Shown: positions 10,029-17,473, counted from the stretch's first letter. The stretch: 21,172 nt of DNA from CAJCBL01 sp035298965 (GCA_035298965.1 DATGXO010000101.1:1-21172), one strand, 5' to 3'. Numbers and translations: made by a program. The notes: generated from the sequence alone by a model not told the origin.

Positions 10029-10132
10029 ATCAACGCTTCCGCTCACCGTTCTTCGCGATTCCGAGAACAGCCGCTCGCGGCACACTCGCGATCGTTGCGC
10101 TCGATGGAGCGTCTGCGTCACCATCGCCCCGT

Positions 10133-11314
10133 ATGTCCCGCCGCACCGCCGTCCTCCTCCTGCCGATCATCTACCTGGGGTTCATCAGCCTCGGGTTGCC
10201 CGACGGCACACTCGGCGTCGCCTGGCCACGGATGCACCTCGATCTCGCCCGGCCGCTCGATGCCGCAGGACTGTTGATGATCGTCGCCACACTGCTCTCC
10301 GCCACGGCGAGCTTCACCAGCGGCCGCGTCCTCGGCCGCTTCGGCACAGGCCCGGTCGTGCTCGCGAGTTGTGTGCTCACTGGCGGTGCGCTGCTGGCGA
10401 CCTCACAGGTCACGACGTTTGCCTGGCTCGTCGCCGCCGCGGTGCCGCTGGGCCTCGGCGCCGGCGCAGTCGACACCGGTCTCAACAGCTACGTCGCCCG
10501 CCACTACACCGGTCGCCACATGAACTGGCTCCACGCGTGCTGGGGCATCGGTGCGACCTCCGGTCCGCTCATCATGACGCACGCGCTAACCACGGCACAG
10601 AGTTGGCGCGGCGGATATCTGTTGATCGGCTCGCTGCAACTCGGCCTCGCGGCAGTCTTCCTCGCGACGCTTCGCCTCTGGAACGAAGTTCCGGAACACG
10701 CGCCCGCCACAGCGCACCCCTCCGCTGGCGCCGGCGCGGAGCTGCCGCAGCCGTTGCACGCGGCCAACTCCGAAGCGGGCTGGCTCTCCGCGGCGATCTT
10801 CCTGGTCTACGTGGCCGCGGAGATGACGGTCGGCCTCTGGGCCAACTCCATCCTCGTGCTCAGTCGGCAGGTGCCGCAGGCGGCTGCCGGCGTGTGTGTA
10901 TCAGTTTTCTACGCCTCGATCACCGGCGGCCGCATCGCCAACGGTTTCATCGTCGACCACTGGGGCAACCGCCGGCTCGTCACTGTTGGCTCGCTGGTGG
11001 CGCTCGTCGGTGCGGCGCTGTTCGTGTTCGTCGCTGCGCCCGTGCCGGCCGCAATCGCACTCGGGTTAATGGGGCTCGGTTTCTCGCCAATCTATCCCGG
11101 CCTGATGCACGAGGTGCCGCGCCGTTTCGCTCCCGGGGCGGTCGCCGGGATCATCGGACGCCAGTCCGGCGCCGCCTGCATCGGCGCGGCCATCTTCCCC
11201 GCCGCGGCCGGCTGGCTTTCCGCCCGCCTCTCGCTCGAGGCGATCGCCTGGTGCGCCGTCGCCGGTGCGCTCCTCCTCGTCGCCGCCATCCGCCGCCTCG
11301 ACCGGATCAGCTGA
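10133..11314 (+). CDS. MFS permease (fucose-permease-like / sugar-transporter type)
   Basis: A 393-residue protein with about twelve transmembrane helices in two halves joined by a polar loop near residues 185-210. Features of the FucP-like branch of the major facilitator superfamily are visible: an early LGFISLGLPDGTLGVAWP helix, GLGAGAVDTGLNSYVA in helix 4, HACWGIGATSGPLI in helix 5, and GGRIANGFIVDHWGNRRLV at the start of the second half. It is an inner-membrane secondary transporter. The substrate cannot be read from sequence, and no catabolic gene lies next to it. The ATG at 10133 directly precedes a signal-anchor-like first helix, and no ribosome-binding site is apparent. The perfect inverted repeat upstream may control it. 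Confidence 0.85.
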   Translation: MSRRTAVLLLPIIYLGFISLGLPDGTLGVAWPRMHLDLARPLDAAGLLMIVATLLSATASFTSGRVLGRFGTGPVVLASCVLTGGALLATSQVTTFAWLVAAAVPLGLGAGAVDTGLNSYVARHYTGRHMNWLHACWGIGATSGPLIMTHALTTAQSWRGGYLLIGSLQLGLAAVFLATLRLWNEVPEHAPATAHPSAGAGAELPQPLHAANSEAGWLSAAIFLVYVAAEMTVGLWANSILVLSRQVPQAAAGVCVSVFYASITGGRIANGFIVDHWGNRRLVTVGSLVALVGAALFVFVAAPVPAAIALGLMGLGFSPIYPGLMHEVPRRFAPGAVAGIIGRQSGAACIGAAIFPAAAGWLSARLSLEAIAWCAVAGALLLVAAIRRLDRIS

Positions 11315-11323
11315 AGGGGTATC

Positions 11324-11347
11324 GGCGCGAGTGCGTGCGATCGCGCC
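11324..11347 (+). repeat. GC-rich hairpin just after the MFS gene
   Basis: GGCGCGA (11324-11330) and TCGCGCC (11341-11347) can pair around a 10-nt loop, starting ten bases after the MFS stop. No run of T follows, so it is not a standard intrinsic terminator. It may stabilise the mRNA 3' end or act with Rho. Confidence 0.35.
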
Positions 11348-11377
11348 ATGAGATCTCCGTGACGGATAGCGGTGTTT

Positions 11378-11398
11378 TGGGGTGAAGAATTCGCCCCA
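11378..11398. promoter_or_regulatory. Inverted repeat in the leader of the solute-binding-protein gene
   Basis: TGGGGTGAA (11378-11386) and TTCGCCCCA (11390-11398) form a 9-bp inverted repeat with one G-T wobble around GAA. It ends 20 bp before the ATG at 11419. In DNA it could be an operator; in RNA a stable leader hairpin close to the start codon. No T-tract follows it. Confidence 0.4.
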
Positions 11399-11418
11399 TA
11401 GTCCGATTGGCGCGGTGT

Positions 11419-12186
11419 ATGAAAAATCATCGCGGGTTGATGTTCGCCCTATCGTTTGCCGCGTGCGCCACCGTCGCTTCAGCCGATCCGGTCGTGAAGC
11501 TCTGCGCCGATCAATGGATGCCGTACAACGGCGATCCGACGGACACGAAGCCCGGGTACGTGGTCGAGCTCGCGCGCACCATCTTCGAATCCAAGGGCAT
11601 GAAGGTCGACTACACCGTGATGCCCTACGAGGAGGCGCTTGAGAAAGTGAAGACCGGCGAGATGACCGGTGCGATCGGTCCCAACCAGGAGGAAGGCAAG
11701 GAACTCGTGCTCCCCAAGGAGCCGATCGGTTCGCTCGCCACCTGCCTGCTCACGCTCGCCGACAACACTTGGACGTACGACAACATCGCTTCGTTCCGCC
11801 GCGCCCGCCTTGGCGCGACGAAGGGATACACCTACTGGCCCGCCCTGGACACCTATATCGAACGCGCCGCAGGCAAAGACGGCGTGTTCGTCGCGGAGGG
11901 CGACGATCCGCTCGCGGTGCTCATGCAGAAACTGCAGGCGCATGAGCTCGACGTCGTCGTGGAGTCGGAACCGATCCTCCTCTGGTACCTCCGCAGCCAC
12001 GAACTCGACCGCAACCAGTTCCGCGTCGTCTACAAGGGCACCAACGAGCCCATCTACCTCGCGTTCGCCCCTAATGACGAAGGTCGCCGGCTCGCCGCCC
12101 TTTTCGACGAGGGTGTGCGCGCACTGCGCGCCTCCGGAGAGCTCACCAAGCTGCTCGGCCGTTACGGTCTGCGCGACTGGCAGTAG
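11419..12186 (+). CDS. Periplasmic solute-binding protein, bacterial family 3 (amino-acid-type)
   Basis: A 255-residue protein with a signal peptide (MKNHRGLMFALSFAACATVASA, residues 1-22 in two parts: basic MKNHRG and a hydrophobic core) and a probable cleavage at ASA|DP. The mature part has the family 3 fold pattern: VKLCADQWMPYNG, GYVVELARTIFESKG, the DYTVMPYEEALEKVKTGEMTG strand-helix segment, and a C-terminal helix ending LLGRYGLRDWQ. Such proteins bind amino acids or similar small polar solutes in the periplasm and usually deliver them to an ABC permease. No permease or ATPase gene is adjacent, so it is an orphan binding protein or a sensor component. The ATG at 11419 is preferred over an in-frame TTG at 11407 because the latter lengthens the n-region without benefit. 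Confidence 0.88.
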   Translation: MKNHRGLMFALSFAACATVASADPVVKLCADQWMPYNGDPTDTKPGYVVELARTIFESKGMKVDYTVMPYEEALEKVKTGEMTGAIGPNQEEGKELVLPKEPIGSLATCLLTLADNTWTYDNIASFRRARLGATKGYTYWPALDTYIERAAGKDGVFVAEGDDPLAVLMQKLQAHELDVVVESEPILLWYLRSHELDRNQFRVVYKGTNEPIYLAFAPNDEGRRLAALFDEGVRALRASGELTKLLGRYGLRDWQ

Positions 12187-12213
12187 CATTGCCGACCCAT
12201 TCGCTGTTTCCAC

Positions 12214-12251
12214 CGGTCCCGCTCCCACCGCGAGCGGGACCGCTGCGTTTT
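12214..12251 (+). terminator. Intrinsic terminator after the solute-binding-protein gene
   Basis: CGGTCCCGCTC (12214-12224) pairs perfectly with GAGCGGGACCG (12232-12242) over 11 bp with a 7-nt loop. A TTTT run follows at 12248-12251. It lies 27 bp after the stop codon and separates this gene from the next one on the same strand. Confidence 0.8.
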
Positions 12252-12332
12252 CCAAGGCGGCTTCGCGGAGCGGCCGTGCGACTTGCCAAGCGCGGAAGCG
12301 CGCCGCAATCTCCGCGCCCTGCTCCGCCAATC

Positions 12333-12902
12333 ATGACTCTCACTCCCGACCAACGCGCCGCCGTCTCCCAATGGGTCGCCGCGGGCGACAACCTCGCCAC
12401 GATCCAGCGCAAGCTCACCGAGGAGCTCAAGGTTTCCATGACGTACATGGAAGTGCGTTTCCTCGTCGACGACCTCGGGCTCGAATTGAAGTCGCCCGCG
12501 CCGGCCAAGCCCGTCGCACCACCGCCCCCGCCCGCTCCCGTCGAGCCGCCCGCGAAGAAGGGGCTCTTCGGCAAGCTCAAGGACGCCGTCACCGGCGGGG
12601 CCGACGAGGCCGAGGTCGTCGAGGAACCGCTCGAGGACGACCTGCCCGCCGATCTTCCGCCCGAGGAGCCCGCGCCCGCCGGCTTGTCGAACGTGAAGGT
12701 GGAAGTCGACCGCCTCACCCGCCCCGGCTCGCTCGTCAGCGGCACCGTCACGTTCAGCGATGGTGTCACCGCGAAATGGGCGATGGATCAGTACGGCCGC
12801 CTCATGCTCGACGCCGCCAATAAGGCCTACAAGCCAAGCCAAGCCGACATCCAGGCGTTCCAAGCCGAACTCGGCGCGCAACTCCAGCGACTCGGCTACT
12901 GA
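12333..12902 (+). CDS. Uncharacterised two-domain protein with proline-rich linker
   Basis: I do not recognise a named family. The 189-residue product has three parts. Residues 1-52 form a predicted helical domain (DQRAAVSQWVAAGDNLATIQ, then a helix through VRFLVDDLGLELK) that resembles a small helix-turn-helix or bundle. Residues 54-118 are a low-complexity Pro/Ala/Glu/Asp linker containing the basic KKGLFGKLKDAV insert. Residues 119-189 look like a compact beta domain (VKVEVDRLTRPGSLVSGTVT, FSDGVTAKWAMDQYGRLMLD) ending in a helix. There is no signal peptide or membrane segment, so it is probably cytoplasmic. The ATG at 12333 is used because the upstream in-frame residues are terminator and leader sequence. 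Codon use matches the neighbours. Confidence 0.75.
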   Translation: MTLTPDQRAAVSQWVAAGDNLATIQRKLTEELKVSMTYMEVRFLVDDLGLELKSPAPAKPVAPPPPPAPVEPPAKKGLFGKLKDAVTGGADEAEVVEEPLEDDLPADLPPEEPAPAGLSNVKVEVDRLTRPGSLVSGTVTFSDGVTAKWAMDQYGRLMLDAANKAYKPSQADIQAFQAELGAQLQRLGY

Positions 12903-12943
12903 TAACCTCGCCGTTGCCGGCGCCCCGTCGCCGCGCTCCAACC

Positions 12944-12970
12944 GAAACGCCGCGCCTGCCGCGGCGTTTC
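12944..12970. terminator. Bidirectional terminator between convergent genes
   Basis: GAAACGCCGCG (12944-12954) and CGCGGCGTTTC (12960-12970) form a perfect 11-bp stem around CCTGC. Because the arms end in AAA/TTT, each strand reads a GC stem running into T residues. It sits between the convergent ends of the 189-aa gene (12902) and the nuclease gene (12996), so it can serve both. The U-tracts are short (three T). Confidence 0.7.
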
Positions 12971-12995
12971 TCGTCTCCGCAGCCGCGGCATCCGC

Positions 12996-13949
12996 TCACC
13001 AGACGCTCGACGCCACCTGTGCTTCGAGCGCGGCTTCGGCGGCGTCGGGCAGGTCCGGAACCAAATCGAGACCGGTGAGCGCCTCGATGCGATCGACGCT
13101 TGTGAGATACTGCGCCAGCGAGCCTTCAGCCGTCGCATCCTGCGGGAAGAGAAACGCCTGCGCGCGCACGCGTCCCTCGTGTTCGTCGACCAGCACCATC
13201 CAGCACGCTTCGGGCACCGGTACGCCGCCGCGCAGGTGCGCGGGTCGCGCGCCAAACACCGGTCCGGCCATCACCCACACCTCGCGGAACCGCGCCGGGT
13301 AACTCGTCGCCGCCCGCAACTCGAGATCCTTCCAAAGGCCGGCGTTCAACGCATGTTTCTGCGGCACGATGTTCGACATCAGAAACGTCTCGACCTGCGC
13401 CTCCGCGCCGAAGTGGGTCGCGATGGCGTAGTTCGGCGCGAGGTGGCCGCGATCGTACCCGCTTCCGGAATACTCCTCCGGTCGCACGCGCGCCACGGTG
13501 CGCGCATCCTCGGCAAATTTGTCCGGCCGCTCCGGCGGCACCGGAATGCGCTCGAGATCCCACGTGCGGTACGCCGCCCAGAGCGGCGTGCGCAGCGCGT
13601 CGCTGTAGCCGACGACGTAGCCGCGGTTCTCGAGCACGCGCACACGTTGCGCTCCGTTCGCGATGCGCGCCCCGCCGGCAAAGAGCGCATCGTGCGCCCC
13701 GGCGCGTGGGCGTTCCACCGCCACGAACTGGTCGCTGTAGTAGAGCGTCCAGATATCGCGCACGATATCGAGCAACGCGACGCGTTTCTCCCGCTCGAGG
13801 TAGTTGCCGACGAGCATCCGCACCTCCTCCTGCCGCGTGGCCGACTGGGCGAGATACCAGCCGCCGAGCGCGAAGAGCAGCGCGACGTTGAACCAGAAGA
13901 CGAGTTTGACGGGTGCGGAGCGACCGCGACCGGAGCGACGGGCAGACAT
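12996..13949 (-). CDS. Membrane-anchored DNA/RNA non-specific endonuclease (NUC1/EndoG-like)
   Basis: A 317-residue protein. A basic N-terminus (MSARRSGRGRSAPVK) is followed by one transmembrane helix (about 16-34), placing the catalytic domain outside the cytoplasm. The domain carries the DRGH motif within GYDRGHLAPN (Asp166, His169 as the catalytic base) and the downstream SNIVPQKHALNAGLWKDLE segment, whose Asn202 matches the metal-binding asparagine of the family. These enzymes cleave DNA and RNA with little sequence preference using one divalent metal ion. Roles range from nutrient scavenging to defence against incoming DNA. No adjacent inhibitor such as NuiA is evident. The gene lies 71 bp after a pRiA4b-type gene on the same strand. 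Confidence 0.9.
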   Translation of the reverse strand: MSARRSGRGRSAPVKLVFWFNVALLFALGGWYLAQSATRQEEVRMLVGNYLEREKRVALLDIVRDIWTLYYSDQFVAVERPRAGAHDALFAGGARIANGAQRVRVLENRGYVVGYSDALRTPLWAAYRTWDLERIPVPPERPDKFAEDARTVARVRPEEYSGSGYDRGHLAPNYAIATHFGAEAQVETFLMSNIVPQKHALNAGLWKDLELRAATSYPARFREVWVMAGPVFGARPAHLRGGVPVPEACWMVLVDEHEGRVRAQAFLFPQDATAEGSLAQYLTSVDRIEALTGLDLVPDLPDAAEAALEAQVASSVW

Positions 13950-14020
13950 GATGAAATCCAGATACCGGCGAAACGGCGGGAGCGGGCGGCGCGCTCCGCG
14001 CGGGCCTCACGCCGGCGCGA

Positions 14021-14632
14021 TCATTTCGGCAGTTTCGCGAGCGCCTTGTTCAGTTTCGCGAGGTCGAGGTGCTGCGGATCGAAGCCCTCGCCGAGCCAGT
14101 CGAGCCATTCCTTCGAGAGCGGCTCTTCGGGGTGCTTGAGCGAATAGAGCACTTCCTTGTAGCCCGCCGGCCCGCCGCAATCCTCGGGCGGACCGTTGAG
14201 GTGTCCGCCGGTGAGATGCGGATAGCGCACGCCTTTTTTCGCCGGCTCCAGCTTCTCGACCGAGATGTCGACGCGCCAGAAATCGCCGAAACAGTACTCG
14301 TAGATGAACGTGTCCTTCACACCGAGATCGAGGTCGGCGATGCTGAAGTCGCGGTCGTCCTCGACGAGCGTCTCGTTCTCACGGCGGACCGGATTGCCGT
14401 AAAGTGTGCTGCCCACAGCGAACCGGTGGACCTGGTAATCGAACCAGCCGAAGGCGATCTGGATGGCATCGTGGAGCCGCGACAACCACATCGATTCGCG
14501 CACTTGCATGCGACGCCAGATCGGCGGGTCGGAATCCCGCAGCACGAGATTCAGCTGCAGGATCCGCTCGGTCGGGCGGCTCTTTTTCCGGCGTGCAGCC
14601 TTGGCCTCGCTGAAGGAAATCATCGCAGGCAT
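14021..14632 (-). CDS. Plasmid pRiA4b ORF-3-like family protein
   Basis: A 203-residue protein whose core matches the PRiA4_ORF3 family. Family features are the opening strand ILQLNLVLRDSDPPIWRRMQ, the LHDAIQIAFGWFDYQVHRF helix with the HRF segment, FIYEYCFGDFWRVDISVEK, and the glycine-rich ending ENCGGPAGY-type motif, here EDCGGPAGYKEV. The biochemical role of the family is not known. It is common on both plasmids and chromosomes, often near mobile or accessory genes. The start is either ATG at 14630-14632 or the one three codons in. Neither has a Shine-Dalgarno sequence. It has no signal peptide or membrane helix, and may be co-transcribed with the nuclease gene downstream. Confidence 0.88.
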   Translation of the reverse strand: MPAMISFSEAKAARRKKSRPTERILQLNLVLRDSDPPIWRRMQVRESMWLSRLHDAIQIAFGWFDYQVHRFAVGSTLYGNPVRRENETLVEDDRDFSIADLDLGVKDTFIYEYCFGDFWRVDISVEKLEPAKKGVRYPHLTGGHLNGPPEDCGGPAGYKEVLYSLKHPEEPLSKEWLDWLGEGFDPQHLDLAKLNKALAKLPK

Positions 14633-14708
14633 TGAGAGCGGCGGCGCTCACCCACGCAAGCATGGGGCCGTCGCCCACAGGCGATTCTCCGGGTCCGGAA
14701 AACACGGA

Positions 14709-14738
14709 GGCCGCCGCGCCCTAGGGGCGCTGGCGGCC
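14709..14738. repeat. Long GC hairpin upstream of the pRiA4b-like gene
   Basis: GGCCGCC-GCGCCC (14709-14721) and GGGCGC-T-GGCGGCC (14725-14738) form a 13-bp stem with one bulged T and a TAG loop. It lies about 77 bp upstream of the pRiA4b-like ATG and beyond the kamA terminator, so on the minus strand it would be in the leader or promoter of that gene. Neither strand has a real T-tract next to it. The remaining bases of 14633-14821 show no ORF that I would call. Confidence 0.5.
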
Positions 14739-14821
14739 CGTGCAAACCCTAAACACAAACAAACTGCGAGAACTACAGCCGTGTTATCGGAACGCCCCGT
14801 CGGGACTTTAGCGAAAAGGCG

Positions 14822-14852
14822 AAAAAAAACGCGGTGGGCAAATCCCACCGCG
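14822..14852 (-). terminator. Strong intrinsic terminator of kamA
   Basis: Read on the minus strand, CGCGGTGGG (14852-14844) and CCCACCGCG (14838-14830) form a perfect 9-bp stem with a 5-nt loop, followed directly by eight T residues (14829-14822). It begins only 10 bp after the kamA stop codon. Confidence 0.92.
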
Positions 14853-14862
14853 TCGGCTTCGC

Positions 14863-16062
14863 TCACGTTCTGCAACCGCAGCGCCTTTCGACGCCTGGCC
14901 GCGGCGCTTCCACCGGTGGCGCGACCGGACGGGTGCGCAGGGGGTAGGTGTACCGCTCCCCTTCGTAGTTCCGGAAGACGATTTCGTCGTCGGTGATCTT
15001 CTCCACGTACTCCGGATTGATCGGCACCTTGCCGCCGCCGCCGGGCGCATCGATCACGTACTGCGGCACGGCGTAACCGGTGGTGAACCCGCGCAGCGCG
15101 CGCATGATTTCCAGGCCCTTTCGGACATCGACGCGGAAGTGCGCGCTGCCCGTGATCAGATCGCATTGGTAGAGGTAATAGGGCCGCACGCGCATCCGCA
15201 GCAGGCGGTGCACGAGCGCCTTCATCACCTCTGCGTCGTCATTCACGCCGCGCAGCAACACGGACTGGTTGCCCAACGGCACGCCCGCATAGCTGAGCCG
15301 CTCGCACGCGGCACGCAGGTCGGCGGTGCACTCCTTCGGATGGTTGACGTGGATGCTCATCCAGATCGGACCATGCTTCTTCAGCACCTCGCACAGTTCC
15401 GGTGTGATGCGCTGCGGGAGGAACACCGGGATACGCGAGCCGATGCGGATGAACTCCACGTGCTTGATCGCGCGCAGCCGGCCGAGGATGTGGTCGAGCT
15501 TGCGATCGGAGAGCAGCAGCGGATCACCACCGCTCAACAGCACATCGCGCACCTCGGGATGTTCCTCGATGTAGCGCAGGCCGCGCTCGTACTCGGGATG
15601 GAAGTTGTAGTCCTGCGCGTTGCTCACGAGCCGGCTGCGGGTGCAGTAGCGGCAATAGGAGGCGCAGCGATCGGTGATCAGGAACAACACCCGATCCGGA
15701 TAACGATGCACGAGACCGGGCACCGGCATCGTGTGCTCCTCGCCCACCGGATCGAGCATCTCCTCCGGCGAGACCACCATCTCGCCCGCGCGCGGAATGA
15801 GCTGCTTGCGCACCGGGCAGTCCGGGTCGTCGCGGTCGATCAGGTTGAAAAAGTAAGGCGTGATCGCAAGCGCCAGCTTGTGGTTCGCGTACTCGCAACC
15901 CGCGCGCTCCTCGGGGGTGAGATCCAACCGCGACTCGAGATCGGCGAGCGTGGTCACGCGGTTCTTCAACTGCCAAGCCCAGTCGTTCCACTGTTCGGCG
16001 GGCACGTGGTTCCACAGACCCTGGCCGCTGGTCCATTCGTCGCGATTGTCGGTGTAGGGCAT
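14863..16062 (-). CDS. kamA: Lysine 2,3-aminomutase (radical SAM, PLP-dependent)
   Basis: A 399-residue radical SAM enzyme that interconverts L-lysine and beta-lysine. The [4Fe-4S]/SAM motif CASYCRYC is at 133-140 (Cys133, 137, 140). GGD lies at 178-180, the substrate-binding aspartates appear as Asp301 in YQCD and Asp338 in VIDAPGGGGK, and Lys345 in the latter is the PLP Schiff-base lysine. Beta-lysine is used as an osmolyte precursor, for EF-P modification or for catabolism; no partner gene is nearby to decide. The C-terminus ends CGCRT with UGA where a third cysteine of a CxCxxC zinc motif would be in the clostridial enzyme. The ATG is at 16060-16062, close behind a good promoter, and without a Shine-Dalgarno sequence. 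Confidence 0.94.
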   Translation of the reverse strand: MPYTDNRDEWTSGQGLWNHVPAEQWNDWAWQLKNRVTTLADLESRLDLTPEERAGCEYANHKLALAITPYFFNLIDRDDPDCPVRKQLIPRAGEMVVSPEEMLDPVGEEHTMPVPGLVHRYPDRVLFLITDRCASYCRYCTRSRLVSNAQDYNFHPEYERGLRYIEEHPEVRDVLLSGGDPLLLSDRKLDHILGRLRAIKHVEFIRIGSRIPVFLPQRITPELCEVLKKHGPIWMSIHVNHPKECTADLRAACERLSYAGVPLGNQSVLLRGVNDDAEVMKALVHRLLRMRVRPYYLYQCDLITGSAHFRVDVRKGLEIMRALRGFTTGYAVPQYVIDAPGGGGKVPINPEYVEKITDDEIVFRNYEGERYTYPLRTRPVAPPVEAPRPGVERRCGCRT

Positions 16063-16075
16063 CGTCGTGGCGCGG

Positions 16076-16103
16076 ACGTTAGGGTCGCACCTGCCCCTGT
16101 CAA
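16076..16103 (-). promoter_or_regulatory. Sigma-70-type promoter for kamA
   Basis: On the minus strand a consensus TTGACA (16103-16098) is followed after 16 bp by TAACGT (16081-16076), which keeps the key T, A and final T of a -10 element. Transcription would start near 16069, only about 7 nt before the kamA ATG, so the mRNA would be nearly leaderless. No equally good promoter was found for carA in the rest of the 244-bp divergent gap 16063-16306. Confidence 0.5.
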
Positions 16104-16306
16104 ACGGCACACGGCAGGCGGTCGTGGGAGCAAAAACGGACGCGTGAACCGGTCCGTAGCCCCGCGGCGAATCTCCAGCCGGCGTGATCACGACAACGCG
16201 AAATGAGCTCGTTCCATCCGCATCCGCCGCCCGCGCGCGGCGAGTGTGTTTCTGCGGCCAGAAAACCCTTGGCAGGCCCCGCGAAACTCCTTTGCGTGAC
16301 CCCCCG

Positions 16307-17473
16307 ATGTCCACTCGGCCCTCCGGAATTCTCGCACTTGAAGATGGCAGCGTCTACCGCGGCCTGGCCTTCGGCGCTCGCACGACCATCGCCGGCGAAG
16401 CGGTGTTCAACACCAGCATGACCGGGTACCAGGAGATCCTCACCGATCCCTCCTACTTCGGCCAGATCGTCACGATGACCGCGCCGCAGATCGGCAACTA
16501 CGGCATCAATTTCGAGGACGAGGAATCCGCGCGGCCCCAGGTCGCCGGTTTCGTCGTGCGCGAGCTCAGCCCGATCACCAGCAACTGGCGCAGTCGTCTC
16601 TCCGTCCACGAGTATCTGCTCAAACACGGCATCCCCGGGCTGCAGGATGTCGACACCCGCGCCATCACCAAGAAGCTCCGCGTCGACGGCGCGATGCGCT
16701 GCTGCCTCTCCACCGAGGATATCTCCGATGCCGATGCGGTCGCCCGCGCCCGGGCCCGCGCGAGCATCGTCGGCGCCGACTACGTGAAGGACGTCACCTG
16801 CGCGCAGTGCTTTACCTGGGATCCGCAGGACCCGACCAATGTCGCCTACCTGCCCACCGGCACCACGCTCGGCGCGTTTCCGATTCCGGCGAAACGCTTC
16901 AAGGTCGCCGCGTTCGATTTCGGCGCCAAGCATACGATCTTCCGCAAACTCGTCCGCCACGGCTTCGATGTCCAGGTGCTCCCCGCCACGGCCACGGCCG
17001 CGCAGGTGAAAGAGCTCAACCCCGACGGCCTTTTCCTTTCCAACGGCCCCGGCGATCCGGCCGCCCTCGCCTACGTGCACGGCACCGTGCGCGACCTGTT
17101 GCCGCACTATCCCACGTTCGGCATCTGCCTCGGCCACCAGATGATCACGCACGCGCTCGGCGCGAGCACGTTCAAGCTGAAGTTCGGCCACCGCGGCGGC
17201 AACCAGCCGGTGAAGAATGTCGAGACCGGCAAGGTCTCCATCACGTCGCAGAACCACGGCTTCGCCGCCGATCCGCAGTCGCTCGAGAAAGCCGGCGCGG
17301 TCGTCACCGAGATCAACCTCAACGACGGCACTGTCGAGGGACTGCGCCACAAATCGCTCCCGGTGTTTTCGGTGCAGTACCACCCCGAGGCGGCCCCGGG
17401 CCCGAACGACGCCGACCCGCTCTTCGTCGACTTCTATCGCCTCATCGAAGCCCGCAAAGCCGGGAAGATCTGA
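16307..17473 (+). CDS. carA: Carbamoyl-phosphate synthase small subunit (glutamine amidotransferase)
   Basis: A 388-residue protein that hydrolyses glutamine and channels ammonia to CarB for carbamoyl phosphate, used in arginine and pyrimidine synthesis. The N-terminal domain shows LEDGSVYRG, GEAVFNTSMTGYQEILTDPS and the NYGIN segment typical of CarA. The C-terminal class I amidotransferase domain has LSNGPGDP, the nucleophile Cys274 in FGICLGHQ, and His359/Glu361 in YHPEA. The length is normal. The open frame extends upstream, but the ATG at 16307 gives the family start (MSTRPSGILALEDG). No Shine-Dalgarno sequence is present. carB is not adjacent: a terminator and convergent genes follow directly. 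Confidence 0.97.
   Translation: MSTRPSGILALEDGSVYRGLAFGARTTIAGEAVFNTSMTGYQEILTDPSYFGQIVTMTAPQIGNYGINFEDEESARPQVAGFVVRELSPITSNWRSRLSVHEYLLKHGIPGLQDVDTRAITKKLRVDGAMRCCLSTEDISDADAVARARARASIVGADYVKDVTCAQCFTWDPQDPTNVAYLPTGTTLGAFPIPAKRFKVAAFDFGAKHTIFRKLVRHGFDVQVLPATATAAQVKELNPDGLFLSNGPGDPAALAYVHGTVRDLLPHYPTFGICLGHQMITHALGASTFKLKFGHRGGNQPVKNVETGKVSITSQNHGFAADPQSLEKAGAVVTEINLNDGTVEGLRHKSLPVFSVQYHPEAAPGPNDADPLFVDFYRLIEARKAGKI

Noticed and set aside
10017..10045. Promoter using TTGACA in the right arm of the inverted repeat
   Set aside because: The -35 match is perfect, but the bases 16-19 bp downstream (CGCTCA and neighbours) do not resemble a -10 element, so it was not listed as a promoter.
9833..10132. 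RNA gene or small protein gene in the 300-bp gap after rph
   Set aside because: No frame with plausible start and composition and no tRNA-like fold by eye. Only the inverted repeat and weak post-rph hairpins stand out.
14830..14865. SECIS element for selenocysteine insertion in kamA
   Set aside because: The hairpin after the UGA is perfectly paired and followed by eight T residues, which is a standard terminator. The would-be extension has no conserved continuation and the fourth zinc ligand is also absent.
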